64,000 bases of DNA from Cricetomys ansorgei. Lineage: Eukaryota > Chordata > Mammalia > Rodentia > Nesomyidae. Below, piece by piece: positions 1-11,430 of this stretch. The stretch covers positions 8,222,001 to 8,286,000 of the forward strand of contig JAMJFZ010001258.1 in NCBI GenBank assembly GCA_026225945.1, written 5' to 3'. The translations under genes were made by a program, and so were the position numbers. The notes beneath the pieces were generated by a model. That model was not told the DNA's origin. It did not search any database and was given only the letters and a program-made list of their open reading frames with translations. How positions within the stretch are numbered: position 1 is the first letter of the stretch; each line of letters starts with the position of its first letter.

Positions 1-849
1 AAATGATTTACCAGTCTCCTGAGGGTCAGAGAAAAGCAAACCTTAAGAAATAGTGTTCCGTGGGCAGAACTTATGTTGGCTGTTGCGGGTTTTTCGTGGG
101 TGCAGAGTTCCTGAGGGAGTGAGCTGCGCAGCGTCACTAACCCAAGAAACAGACTCTGGGGAAAGTCTCCATGGTGCAAATCCCTTCATTGAAGAGGAAA
201 ATGGTTTTTTATGGAGAAAGTAGGGCGGTACAGAAGGGGAGGTCCAATAGCGCTGGTCTATGCTTACTAGACACTTCAATCAGCCTACCTAAAGCTGGTT
301 AATCAGAAAGGGATGGATAAAGGTCAGTAACGGCTCAGTAGCCAATATTGGTTAATAAAGTTTCCGTAAAGACAGAGGAAGTGGATACTGCTCTGGTGGG
401 TTTTTCGATTGGTATGCCAGGATAGTGCAGGTGCTGAAGCCCGCCTCTCTTCCCTGCCATTGTGATCCAGTAACTAGCAACAGGCTTATCTTAGATAAGA
501 TACCATGTTTCTTTGCCTGTTGGTTCTCTTCTGGACAATAAGAAAAGCCAGTAACAATCTTTTCATAGAGCTTTTACTACATTCAAATAGGTGATATGTG
601 TAAATGGTAAAAGAAATGCTTGCATAGACACCTTGGGAAAGTGTCTTGGCTTTTAGGGTGACACATTTTCATTGCTTCCAGACTAACGTGGAATTCTTTT
701 CAATATCCTATTTGGTGTAAATAATTTCACTTTTATCTTGTTTCAGCTTGATATTTTCTTCATCTCTTTTACAGGTGATGGTGGTGTTAACTCAAATAGC
801 AGAAAAGGAATGGAGAGAGGTTTAAGCATAGACTCGTTCTCCACTTACC
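1..849. other. Unassigned, apparently unique DNA
   Basis: No repeat family or coding exon is recognised. The first 260 bases carry several CpGs (for example around 84-134 and 225-251), denser than the neighbouring DNA, but with no other promoter-like sign. A pyrimidine-rich run ending in AG near 774 resembles a splice acceptor, but no matching exon follows because the DNA from about 850 on is a repeat. Confidence 0.4.
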
Positions 850-1236
850 GTCTGGTTTTGTTTGATTGTAGGTTGGTAAATACAGTAGTTGCTTTTAGTG
901 ATGAGAGCTCTTTAACCTCACCGCTCAAGGGTATGATCATGATGGGAAGTCAAGGCAACTGGAGCTCAAAGCGGCTGATTGTACTGTATCCACCATCAGA
1001 AAGCAGTGATGGATCTTCATGCTCAGACAACTTTCTCTCTTTAGCGCAGTCCAAGACCCAAGCCCAGGGAATGTCACTTGCTCATAGTTAAGGTGACTCT
1101 TCCCATTTCAATTGACAGAATCAACAGTGCCTCATTGGCATGCCCCAGAGGCTAGTCTAATCTAAATAACTGCTCACAGATGTTCCTGGAGCCTAATTTC
1201 TGAGGTGGTTCCAGATTATGTCAAGTAGACAACAGT
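850..1236 (-). mobile_element. Rodent MaLR-type solo LTR (antisense)
   Basis: Read on the minus strand this gives the diverged order typical of an abundant rodent LTR-like family: a start resembling TGTTAATTGTCAACTTGACA, then AGATTAGACTAGCC, GGAAGAGTC, a TTGGACTG-type block, GTGGATACAGTACAATCAGC, TGACTTCCCATCATGATC and a weak AATAAA-region/TTGCTTTT end. Two sense-oriented copies of the same order lie at 15619-16023 and 34614-35033 and support the call. The open frame at 738-1091 runs through this repeat in antisense and is not a gene. The exact family name and the left edge are uncertain. Confidence 0.65.
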
Positions 1237-1819
1237 TCATGTACTCAATACTCAGTCAGTATAAAGGCTTCCATTTGTTTAATAGATGATGGATATCTTC
1301 TGTAAGCTAAATACCAGTCTAGGTTTGGGAATGTATGGGTAATTTACACAGCCCCTGTAGCTCACCACTAAATCCAAGGAGTTGGTAACCTAGCTTGAGA
1401 AATAACAACTAGTAAATTGTTACATACAATAGGGTTTGGGACAATGAAGTCAATTTAATGTTTAATCCTGAAGTCACATGAAGCTGTTACTTGCTTGTCA
1501 GTTCCCACTTCCTGGCCTTAAACATCTGAATTAGTCTCACAAGTCCAAATGGAGTCCATCATATGTGACATCGCATTTCTAAGAACTCTCCACTGAATCA
1601 GAGCATTACTTCAAACCTTCTTTCTTATTTTACACCCCAAATTTATATGTTGGATACAGCATGCCTAGTTTGTAAATCAGGTGGGTTGCCAATAATAGAT
1701 GCCTCTAACTCCTCATGATGAGGACTCCTATTTTCTCGTTTCTCACAGTCACCCTTTTCTTTGTGTAGCTGCTGGGGTGCCACAGAAGGCAGAATCCATC
1801 ATCTTACAAAGAGCATGGG
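1237..1819. other. Unassigned DNA
   Basis: AT-rich sequence with no recognised repeat, exon or RNA gene. It directly abuts the minisatellite that follows. Confidence 0.4.
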
Positions 1820-2199
1820 TAGGAGCTGATGTACAAAGGAGACCCTGATAGTCTTCTGTATAGGAGCCAATGTATAAAGGAGAACCAGATAGCATTTTAT
1901 ATAGGAGCCAATGTATAAGGGAGACCCAAATAGTCTTCTGTATAGGAGCCTATATATAAAGGAGATCCAGATAGTTTCTGTATAGCCTTATGTATAGGAG
2001 CCAATGAATAAAAGAGACCCCGATAATCTTCTATATAGGAGCCAATGAATAAAGGAGACCCAGATATCCTTCTGTATAGGAGCTGATGTATAAAGGAAAC
2101 CCAGATAGTCTTGTGTATAGGAGCTGATGTATAAAGGAGACCCAGAGAGCCTTCTGTTTAGGAGCTAATGTATATAAGAGACCCATATAGCCTTCTGGA
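1820..2199. repeat. 41-bp minisatellite, nine copies
   Basis: The unit begins TAGGAGC and continues AATGTATAAAGGAGACCCAG then ATAGTCTTCTGTA. Unit starts fall at 1820, 1861, 1902, 1943, 1995, 2036, 2077, 2118 and 2159, so every spacing is exactly 41 bp except one of 52 bp. In that longer unit an 11-bp partial duplication of the TATAG...TGTA edge is inserted. Copies differ by a few substitutions (CCAATG, GCTGATG, GCTAATG variants), so the array is not freshly homogenised. Because 41 is not a multiple of three, it is not a protein repeat. No known satellite name is recognised. Confidence 0.95.
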
Positions 2200-3533
2200 A
2201 GGTGTTTGTGATGAATGTCAAAAATATAACAAAGTGAAGGAAAATACCTTGGCTGTGGCCGACACTAGTGTCATTTTGTTGAATCCTCATCAGGCTGAAA
2301 TACTTTTCTCATAGCACCACCATTTGAATATTACTTTTCTCCATGACTTAATTACCCATGGAGTGGAGCAACCAGGATTTGTGGTACTGACGTTCAGACT
2401 GATGGATGTGACATCTGGGAGCCACAGTCCACATCCTAGCACATAGACGTCTATTTCCTGCTTTAGAAGCACATTACATCCTCTGCAGAAGAGTCTTATG
2501 GTGGAACACAGCTCACCCTTGGAACAGTCAGCACACTTGACGTCCCCATGTTCCTTAGGTCCCTCTTCATTTTCTCAGGCTCTCAGTGGCACATATTTGA
2601 TTCTACCAGATGGCAGAGAAGCTGGAGCTTAAATGCTCACTATAACCTCAGCTACCACTTTCTACCATGTAGGTGCCAGTGACCAACTCTCCTCCATGAC
2701 AGGAGGCCAGAGACTCTTTCTTTTACATCTCTAATGGAAGATGAATAGGTAGGAGGAATAATCATTATTCCTACTAGGAAGTAGTCTTCTAGGTTCAAAA
2801 TAAAGGAGAAGGGTTACTAGGACTGCATTTTTTTTCTGGACATCTATTTCAAACCAGTCTGGATAAAGCCCCACAGACATTATGGTCTAGGACAATTTCA
2901 CATCTATCTCCATGGCTGAGTCAGGTGACTTGTCGGTAATGGGTTCCCTTTCGTCTCTGCACTCACTCCAATGATTCTATTGTGATGGAAATGGCCTGGC
3001 CAAATCTGCTTCAAATGCATCTGACTTCAAAAGGCATTTCAAAACTGCCCTTAATATAGCCATTTAAAGTTATAATCTCCACATAGATTTCTCCAGCTAA
3101 TCTTTTCATAGAAATAGCAATTATTAATAGGAAATATAATTATTCCAATATATCCTTTATTACATGGCTTCATAAAATCAGACTAACCTGGGTGGTTCAA
3201 ATTGCTTGTGCAATTTTCCAACATTACAAATACACTCATTCTTCCTTTCTTGCTACTAGGATTTGTTTTTCTGGAGAGTACTTATTGATGACATATAATT
3301 AAATGTGCAAAAATCATGCTTAGGAACATTAAAATAGTTTGAATGGGGTAGCAATTCATTGATTTTTCAATATGTATAGTAGAAAATGTCATTAGCAGTA
3401 ATTCTTGATACTTTCACTATGGATAAAGTTCTACACTGGTTCAATTAAACAATTTGCACTGCCTGTATATAATATAGGAAGGCTAGACAGATCAATAGTT
3501 GTGAGGCAGAGAGCATGGGATCATTAAGATGTG
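2200..3533. other. Unassigned, apparently unique DNA
   Basis: No repeat family, exon or RNA gene is recognised. The part around 3060-3190 is AT-rich with TAATTATT-like motifs and few CpGs, as often seen in unique non-coding DNA. No function can be read from it. Confidence 0.35.
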
Positions 3534-3722
3534 AGGCCCCAGAGGCTTGAGGCATGGTTCAATGGTTAAAATCCCTGGTTGTTCTTCCATAGAACTGGCA
3601 CCCATGTGATGGCTCACAAACATCTGTAACTCCAGTCCCAGGGGATCTGGTCCCCTCATCTAGCCTCCATGGGTACCAGGTGTACATACAGGCAAATATT
3701 TATACATACACAGACACACACT
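3534..3722 (+). mobile_element. B2/B3-type SINE
   Basis: The element follows the tRNA-derived B3 layout: a diverged GGCTTGAGGCATGGTTCAAT A-box region, AAAATCCCTGGTTGTTCTTCC, then GGCACCCATGTGATGGCTCA, CATCTGTAACTCCAGTCCCA, GGGGATCTGGTCCCCTCA and a CATACA-rich tail with GGCAAATATTTATACATACA. It is several tens of percent diverged and lacks a clean A-tail, so it is an old copy. B3 fits better than B2 because the CTCCAGTCCCAGGGGATCTG block is B3-specific. Confidence 0.8.
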
Positions 3723-6700
3723 ATATGGAGCCAGACAATAAGCTTTTTTCTTTTTTAGATTTGGAAGAGAACCAAACTCATTCCCTGATATCAAATGTAC
3801 AAAATAACCATTTTGTGTGAACAGTGGGTGTCTTAAAAATTTCTTACTAACTATGGACATTTGTGCGCCATGATTTTGGAAAAGAACTCTGTTTCTTTGG
3901 TCACGTTGGTGTCATGTCAAAGGTCATTGGCCAAGAGGTATGTTCAGTCATGTGCTGTGTTCTTTGAGGTATTCAAGGAAATAGGCCTAGATGTAGCTCT
4001 TTCTCAGTTGGACATGTTCCTGTAGGGTTCACAGCATCCAGAATAGCCTCATTAGCAGCTCAGAGTCTCCTCTCTTTGAAGCAATGAGGATTAATATTCT
4101 ATTCATAAGGACTTAGACACCAATAACAAACAAGAGTTCAGGGAAATCAGCAAATCCTGATCTTATGTATGCTCAAAACTATAGTTTGACTATCTATATT
4201 TTTTTTCTTACAAGGAAGAAGTTTTTTTTTTTAACTATACAATAAACTTCTGCTATTGAAGAGTTAACATGGAATAATATCAGAAAAGAAAATGTCCTAC
4301 CCTGTATTCAAACACTCACGAAGGCTCAGTCTTATATTTAGGTAATTATGCCTTATATAAAACGTGGATAATAGTGACAATTTCTTTATTGCACTTTGCA
4401 ATGACTCTGTGGATGTATGTTGATACCTGGGGGTTGGATTCCAGTTAATTATTGTGATATTGTGCTAACATAACACCTTCTACCCCAAGGAATTACTAAG
4501 CATAGTGAAAACTTGGGTCCCATCACTATTTATGAATCTCTCCACTTGTTAAGTGAGATTTCAGCCTTAGATAAATTACCCTGGGCAATTTTAATCAAAA
4601 GCTTAATTTTAATGATCACCTGCTGCACAAATAAAATAAGAGAAGCAATGAAACCATCATTATCAAGGTAAGTCATATGTGTCTCTGAGGGATGTTATTT
4701 TTAGTGGTGTTCATTAAGGATTTCTGTAAACTCTGAATGGAATAAGAGGATGGCAGAACAAAGATACAGAGATAGCATAAATATGTAATTAAGTAGGAGG
4801 AAGCATCTCATTTTGCCCTTGTTGATGATTGCTTTGGGATTATTCTTTAATTAGTTAAAGCGTAGGTGTCTCATTCTACAACCACGTTGAAAGAAAGTGT
4901 TCATATTTTCTCAGTGGTTCTAATTTCTCTATCGGGTGTTGGCACCTAACACAAACTCAAATATAGCTTGTTTTAATGCATTTAAGAAAAGAGATAAAAC
5001 TAACCTGGGTAGATTGGAAGGCTCAGATAGGAAAAAAATGTAAGAAGACATAACAACACACATATCTATATTCCTACTCTTTAAATGATTTTTAGACTTC
5101 TGCATAGGCATGAAAGAGGATAGAACTAAGAAAATGGTGCATTTTAAAGACCTGTGTCTATATTTGCCAGGAACCAGTTTTCATGGAAATTTATTAAGAC
5201 AGAACAATGTTCAGTGGGTAAGATGCTTGTCGACAAACAGGGTCTTCCGCAGCACCTCACTGCCGTGATTCCTCTCTCTCTTCCCTCCCCACCCATCTTA
5301 CTCCCTCCATTCCCTTCCACCTTCATCTAAACTTTTCCCCCTTGTTTTGCTCAGTTTCCCTGTTTCCTCAGAACACATAGCAGTATGTTTCTCTGTTGGA
5401 CATGAGGTTTGGTTATGTCTAAGTGGTTACTCACGGACAGAAATACAAATGTCTCATGATGCTCAAAATACACGAACGCAATGCTGCCTTGACGGCTTAT
5501 GTGGCCGCTTTGGGAGTACACAAAAATAACAAAGTGGAGCCCAGGATCTGAGATCCTACAACCGGCATTTTCGGAAATCTCTTTCTCATAAGGGAGTTAC
5601 ACTTCTCTATGATGCAGAAGATACTGTACTTGTAATCCTTTCTAATTGTTTGCATTTACTCTGAGGCAGATAATTAGCACAGGGAAATTGGAAGACAGAG
5701 AACGCTCAGTTAGCTGCTAATGAAGTATGAAAATGTATTTCTGGAGCATTTAGGAGTCACTTGCCTTTGCTAATTATTTTAACTTTGCCTCCTGGAGAGA
5801 TTGCTGAGGTACCTGGAAACATCACCTGTGCTTCAATTCTTGGCCTCACTTATTGCTACAGAAAATGGGGATGTGAATTGGTAGAAAAGTCTACCATAAT
5901 TGGGTAGCAGGAAAGGAGGAACTTTTATCCATATTTTCTCTCATAGAAGTCAAATAGAGAGAAGGACAGGGCCCTATCTTTAGGGTAGATGTGTCTAAGC
6001 TCTGGCCCCTTTGGCTAAAATTAGTCTATATTTGCCTGGTCAGGTCACCATCCCTCACCGAATGGCAACTTTGTTAGAAGTGGGCATTGCTAAAGTGCTT
6101 CAGGGCTATTGGTAGAAGATAGATTTCCATCATTGAACGCCCCTAAGTTAGATAAACTTCTCAGAAAATCTATTGTTTTCCTGTGCCCCAGTTTCAGTTC
6201 CCTAAAATGGGAATAATGGTATCCAATAATGATTGAGGATTAGTCAATGTTGTTGATTAAAGGTGTCAACTGTATGTATACTGATCTTTGACCTTAAAAT
6301 ATCACTGTTTAGTGTAAGAAAGTGACAGGAAAACAGAAATATTGCCATGTAACTGAACAGTAGGTATGCCTACATAACACTGTGCAAATAGGAAATGATA
6401 AAAAGAAGCTTTTAATGGCCTGTTAAACATCAATATACTTAGTGTCCATGGCCATCCTTATCTGATTCAGAGGTCAAGCAATCTATTTGGGTCAGAGTGG
6501 ATGTAAAGGGATAGGCAGAGGCTTCAGCTGAGAAGTCAGCCATGTAGCCATGATAAAGCTATTGGATCCAAGATCAATGAGGCTTTTCTGCCAAATAAAG
6601 TCCATGCAGGAAGCTCAGTTTTACAGGGTTGGCCTTTCACCCAGTGGAGAATTCATTAGGCTTTGAAAGGCTTCTAGGAGGTGAGGATTCATCTTATACT

Positions 6701-7019
6701 AAGAATTCCTCAGCTGTGTCTCCACAGTGAGTGTCTAGTTCATTACATAGGCAAAGGAGTCTTCCATTCCCCCCTTAAGATCAAATGGCATATGGAATTA
6801 TGTGTTAGAGGGATGAGAGTTTTATGTGGGAATAAGATTGGAAGTGTGATTCTGTGAAGCTTAAAATATTGATAGCTATTCTGTCAGGTATTCAGATAGA
6901 TATTCACATGAACCATAATTTCACAAGACAGTGAGCTCAAGTAACATAAATGTTACTCTTTAGACCTATAGTTCAAATTGGGGTATTTGTATTATGGTGT
7001 ACGTGCTGGCGTGTATATA
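3723..7019. other. Long unique AT-rich stretch
   Basis: No mobile element, exon or RNA gene is recognised over 3.3 kb. Two parts (about 4530-4680 and 5640-5830) are rich in TTAATTTTAATGATCACC, GATAATTAGCAC, GCTGCTAATGAAG and GCTAATTATTTTAA-like homeodomain-type motifs and have no repeat signature. That is the texture of conserved non-coding elements, but conservation cannot be assessed from one sequence. The stretch 5270-5345 is a CT-rich run. Confidence 0.35.
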
Positions 7020-7425
7020 TATATTCAATTTGTCACAAGCTACAATCATCTGGGAAGATGGAAATTCAACTGAAAAAATTGTGTCCATCAGATTGGGCTT
7101 TGGACAGGACTGGGGGCATTTTATTTTTTAATGAATGGCATGGGTGGGTCCAGTTCACTGTAGGACATGCCACCCATGGGCAGGTAGGGCTGAGTTCTGT
7201 AGGAAAGCAAACTGAGAAAGTCAGGAAGCACAAGCCAGTAAGCAGCATTCCCCCCTGGCCAATGTCTTCAGTTCTTGAATCCAGCTTTCTGGCATTAACT
7301 CATATCATAATGCCCCTCACCCATGGACTGTGACTAGAACCTGTAAGCCAAATAAATCCTTTGCTCCTCAATCTGATTTCGGTGGTGTTGGTCACAGCAA
7401 TTGTCTACAAACTAGGGCAAAACAG
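7020..7425 (+). mobile_element. Rodent MaLR-type solo LTR
   Basis: Diagnostic blocks in order: ATCATCTGGGAAGATGGAAA, TCCATCAGATTGGGC, a diverged GGGGGCATTTTATTTTTTAA, CACCCATGGGCAGGTAGGGC, GGAAAGCAAACTGAGAAAG, AAGCCAGTAAGCAGCATTCC, then CTGTAAGCCAAATAAATCC (polyadenylation-type AATAAA), and TTGGTCACAGCAATTG near the end. This is the usual 3' end of abundant rodent LTRs. The open frame 6950-7333 lies inside it and is spurious. I do not assign a RepeatMasker name. Confidence 0.7.
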
Positions 7426-7984
7426 AATGGTGGAGCATTCTATAAGACAGAGGCCAGTAATTCATCAGCTCTGCAATTTACCAGCTCTGACCATAGGCTT
7501 TTCTCCCCTTATTTGTGCATACAATGAGAGCAATAATAGCACACATTCTAAAATAAATGTGGGGTGATTAGTTTAAATACTTCAAGAGTGTGCCATACTT
7601 CCTGGTCCAATAATCAATAAGTAATAGCTGGTACTTTAAGAGGAAATTAACTGATAACTGATAGTAAGTATAGCAGGGTCTTTTAAACAGGATTATTTAC
7701 TTTCAAAATTTTGAAAGGAAAGGTCACACACAGACACTCACTCACATACACATTACACCAAATTTGTATAGCTATTCTCAATTTTTAAGCTTGTTTGCTG
7801 ATTCTCAGGATCACAGACTCAAGGATACTTGTCTCTGCTAATGATTGATTATGTGAGCAATTTGCCCAGCATCTTTCCATTCCGTTCACTGTGGTGCTTT
7901 GAGATGAAAGCTAACCTGATGAATAAACTTTATTTGCTTCTTAACATATTTTATCATAACCTTTTTTCCACAATCTTGACTGAC
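7426..7984. other. Unassigned DNA
   Basis: AT-rich unique-looking sequence between two LTRs. A short CACACACAGACACTCACTCA-type run near 7725-7755 is a degenerate AC repeat. Nothing else is recognised. Confidence 0.4.
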
Positions 7985-8342
7985 TGTTATGTTTTGAATG
8001 TTCTCTCTAAGCTCATTTGTTACATAAACACTTGGTTCCCAGCTTGTAGCAGCGTTTTGGGAGGGGGCAGAGAATTTAGCAGATGGATCCTTGTCGGATG
8101 AAGTATGTCACTAGAATTATGGCTTTGAGGGTTAGATCTGGTCTTTGGGTCCCTCCTGTCTGTTCTCTCTGCTTCCTGTTCACCATGAGTGGGAGAACTT
8201 TCTTTCCCATACTCTCCTGCTGCCATGCTGTTCTGTTCAAGTAAATGACCAAGTATCCACAGACTGGATCTCCTGAAACCATGAGTCTAAATATGTTTTC
8301 TCTTTTAATTTGTTCTCTTAGATATATTTGTTTCAGATATAC
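7985..8342 (+). mobile_element. Rodent MaLR-type solo LTR
   Basis: It begins TGTTATGTTTTGAATGTTC and follows the MaLR order: AAACACTTGGTTCCCAGC, GCGTTTTGGGAGG, GGGTCCCTCCTGTCTGTTCT, CTCCTGCTGCCATGCTGTTC, CTGAAACCATGAGTCTAAAT, then a diverged TTTGTTTCAGATATACA end. The start resembles the LTR starts at 25434 and 52035 in this window. The CTGTTCTCTCTGCTTCCTGT stretch is typical of these LTRs. Confidence 0.7.
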
Positions 8343-8902
8343 AAAAATACCTATTATGTTGTTCTTTAAAACTAGAGGAAAATTACACAATTGTTAAAAA
8401 TGATGGAAGTTTTAAAATAGTAGGAGAACACAAATTCCTCCAAATTTTATGCTATGATCTATGTAGATAAAGAAAATTAACAATAGCCTAATTTTCTTCA
8501 TAATTGTATCAACTTATCATTATGGTCTATTCAGGAACAAGACAGAGATTCCTGCTCTCTACCTGCCCCTCATAGCCATGAAAATTCAATGTGAGGCCAA
8601 TTGAGTCATTCCTTGTCAACTTAAAGTGTTAAAATACTGTCAACTTCCTGAAAATTACTGCTCTGTGATTAAGAGTCCATGGGGACACCAGGCTAATTGT
8701 GTTGTTGGTTTTACTCCAAAAAGATGACTTATTCTTTCAACTTATTGTAAGTCTTTTGGCTTGTACTGAAACAAATTGTGACTTTTTCCTGGCTTTGCCA
8801 AAACATTGAGTTTATACAACAAGGAGCTGAAGGTCATTAAAGGTTAAAAAAGTACAATCTTGGTATTGCTTAAACAAGATTAATTTTGTTTTAAGGTAGC
8901 AA
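8343..8902. other. Unassigned DNA
   Basis: AT-rich sequence with no recognised repeat or exon. Confidence 0.4.
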
Positions 8903-8904
8903 GG

Positions 8905-9045
8905 TATTGGGAGTGGTGATGTATACCTGTAATTACAGCACTTGGGAGACTGAGGCAGAAGGATTCAAGACAAACCTGGAATACCAGAAAACTTGAGGCT
9001 AACCAAGCATATGTAGAAAGACCTTATGTTACAAAAATGAAATTA
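8905..9045 (+). mobile_element. B1-type SINE (diverged)
   Basis: It reads as a 7SL-derived B1: GGGAGTGGTGATGTATACCT, GTAATTACAGCACTTGGGAG, ACTGAGGCAGAAGGATTCAA, GACAAACCTGGAAT, and then a rearranged right part ending ATGTAGAAAGACCTTATGTT. Divergence is high, as in old (PB1/B1F-like) subfamilies. The tail AAAAATGAAATTA is a decayed A-tail. Confidence 0.75.
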
Positions 9046-9309
9046 TGAAGGCATTTGCTTCACATTCACAATGCCTATCACATTCTGTTCATTCTATATA
9101 ACAAGACATTTTAGTTTTGAGAAGGAATTCAGGTCTTAAATTTGGATGAGCAGATGAGTGAATACGAAATAATTTTTACTTTGGTCTAAAAGTCTTAATA
9201 AGATGTAGCTTCTTATTTCACACACTCTAGCTCTTAAAGGGCAGATATCTTTGCACTGCTTGACATGGAGATCACTTTCTTTTCATTTCCCATGGCTTTA
9301 CTCTGATTT

Positions 9310-9566
9310 AAATACCTGCTGGAGGCTTGCTCCAGCTGGTCATATGTGAAGAGGAGTGCCAAGTTGGTACAAAGAGAAGAAGCAGGCACCAGTCTTGTGG
9401 ATGGGTTGGAACAATTTCTCTCTTATTCAAAATTATTCTCTCTATACAGACTTTTTCCTTTTATTTTCTTCAAGCCTTTTCCTTTCTATACAATGTAAAC
9501 TTTTTCTCTCTGTACAATTTCTTTCTCTTATTTAAACTTCTTCTCACTGTATTTTCCCCAATAAAA
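9310..9566. repeat. CT-rich periodic tract, possible decayed LTR
   Basis: Motifs of the form CTCTCTATACAGAC, CTTTCTATACAATGTAAAC, CTCTCTGTACAATT and CTCTTATTTAAACTTC recur about every 25-50 bp. The plus strand is strongly pyrimidine-rich. Together with the AC repeat and the 70-bp duplication that follow, this looks like part of a degraded retroviral LTR, but I cannot assign a family. Confidence 0.4.
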
Positions 9567-9567
9567 T

Positions 9568-9570
<3 letters not shown>

Positions 9571-9607
<37 letters not shown>
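9571..9607 (+). repeat. (AC)n microsatellite
   Basis: An uninterrupted AC run of about 37 bp, followed by AAACAAACACTCACACAC degeneration. The open frames crossing it on both strands are microsatellite translations. Confidence 0.95.
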
Positions 9608-9611
<4 letters not shown>

Positions 9612-9626
9612 AACACTCACACACAT

Positions 9627-9762
9627 CTTGTGGAAGAAGCAAAGCTTTAACACACATATACCTCTCACACACATATGTCCTGTAAGCTTCCACAACCTTG
9701 TGGATGAAACAAAGCTTCAACACATACACATCATATCCATACGTCTTATAAACTTGCACTAC
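9627..9762. repeat. Imperfect ~70-bp direct duplication
   Basis: The first copy starts with CTTGTGGAAGAAGCAAAGCT at 9627 and the second with CTTGTGGATGAAACAAAGCT at 9697. Both continue through AACACA...CATA, an ATGTCCTGTAAGCTT or ACGTCTTATAAACTT block, and end CAC(A/T)AC. A third copy appears to begin (CTTATT) at 9763 but is not carried on. Confidence 0.8.
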
Positions 9763-11082
9763 CTTATTTTTGCCAAAGCCCCTTATAGGGAATAAAACCA
9801 CATTACAATCACATCATAAATTTTAACTTCACACAATGATTACATGTCAGTGATGAGAAATTCCAATAGGATTTTTCCAAATGCCCACATATGATTACAC
9901 TTGAATACCCAGTCTCCATGTACTTTCTTTTTACAATGCATCTATAGCCTAGCAACAACAATTTTTTAAAACTATAGATTACAGAGTTTAAGCAAGACAA
10001 GTGTTCTCACAGCCAGCTTCTATTATAGCTGGCAGGTAGCAGTCTTGTAGTTACCAGGACATGGATATACGTCATGCTATGCGAACTTAATACAGTAAAA
10101 CAAGTTTGGTATTAACTAGAAAACTTTAAGTCAGAGGTCTTGTTGCTTTTCTTAGGTAAAAGAAAAATCTGCTACACAGCTCTATGTCATCAAGGTGCAC
10201 ACCAAAGCTCATCAGCAGACTCATAATTGTAAAATCAGGAAAGCTCAAATTTTAATTGTGATCAAGGAGCTTCAAACTTAACAGGGGAAGCTGAAACTCA
10301 TTTCTTATTTCTTGATCACCTTTCTCTCATAGGTGAAACTCATGGGCCCTTGCAACCAGGCTTACTTTGTTTTCGATCTCTCACCCCAATGATTCCCTCA
10401 CCTATCCACTTACTTTCATCCACTTTACTTTTTAGGTACAAATTTCAAAGCAGCTTGACGAAACACCCTGATCTGATATTTTTAACTACACATTTATTTA
10501 TTTTTTTTTAGATATTCTTTCTGCAGTTTTAATTGAGTCACTAATTTAACTGAGTGGCATGGTCTTGAGTAGCATTGCTTGGGGGAAATTATAACTATTG
10601 CTATATGGGCCAGAAACATTGCCTAGTGAGGGGTTAGAGACCCCTTTTGAGATTTTACACCATTCATACTGGGAAAGGGATGTGTTGACTATGAGGACGA
10701 TGAGTACATGAATGCCAAGCAACCACAGGAGACATCCAGGAGACAGAGTTCTCAGGGCCCTGACCTTTGTGAGATACGCTCATCATGGTCATGCTAACTG
10801 GTGGGCTGTACTCCACCAACTCCAATGCTGTGTGTGATTCCTTTCTCAATTGCCCTCACAAGCCATTTGCCAAATGCCTTCTTATGCAGTCTTCACTAAT
10901 GAGAAGCAAATACCAAATGGCACAGTCTGAATCAGTATGTTTTAAGATGTGAAAGTGTCCTTTTACTCTCTTCACTTGCCATTTTTGCATAACAAAATTT
11001 TACACAAAGCTGAAGACTCCTCAGTTTCCTTGGGCTCCAGGCCCTCTTCAATGGTACTACAATATTCCAGTTAATTCCTTCC
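9763..11082. other. Unassigned DNA, possibly old ERV sequence
   Basis: No family is recognised. The part up to about 10450 continues the low-complexity flavour of the preceding tract and could be remains of an endogenous retrovirus, but no reading frame, primer binding site or LTR edge can be shown. Confidence 0.3.
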
Positions 11083-11430
11083 ATGGACTGAAATGGGTTT
11101 CTTACAAACACAAATGTTGAAGCTCAAGCAAGCTCAAACCTCCAATGTGATGGTGTTTGGAAATGGACTTTTGAGACGTGATTGAGTCTTTAGGGTGGGG
11201 CCCTAATGACAGGATTAGTGCCCTTAAAACAAAGGTCATCGGGGCATTCTTTCTCTCACACTTGCTGTCTCTGACACAGTTAGAAGGAAGTTGGGAAGAC
11301 AGCTTCCCTTTTGACTGAGATGGCTGGTCCTTAGATCATAGCTTAGATCATAGTTCAATCTCCAAAATTGTGAGATATAAATGCATGTTGCTTGAGCTGT
11401 CTGATCTATGATATTTTATGTCAGTGGCAT
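11083..11430 (+). mobile_element. MLT1/MST-type LTR (ancient MaLR)
   Basis: It matches the layout of old mammalian MaLR LTRs: TGGACTGAAATGGGTTTC, CAAATGTTGAAGCTC, CCTCCAATGTGATGGTGTTT, GGAAATGGA, GATTGAGTCTTTAGGGTGGG, GCCCTAATGACAGGATTAGT, GCCCTTAAAACAAAGG, then AATTGTGAGATATAAATGCA, TGTTGCTTGAGCTGTCTGAT and CTATGATATTTTATG. Divergence is high, as expected for this pre-rodent family. Confidence 0.8.

Noticed and set aside
738..1091. 117-codon plus-strand frame following a splice-acceptor-like sequence
   Set aside because: Most of it is the antisense of a rodent LTR (850-1236), as shown by two sense copies elsewhere in the window.
1820..2199. CRISPR-like array of regular repeats
   Set aside because: The units are contiguous with no spacers between repeats, and the genome is mammalian. 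It is a minisatellite.
3534..3722. A tRNA gene, from the A-box-like head
   Set aside because: The A-box-like region belongs to a B3 SINE and there is no cloverleaf. The same holds for 28282-28405, 55224-55436 and 55831-56000.
6950..7333. 127-codon plus-strand frame
   Set aside because: It runs through an LTR-like repeat (7020-7425) whose blocks are shared by many rodent copies. There is no product signature.
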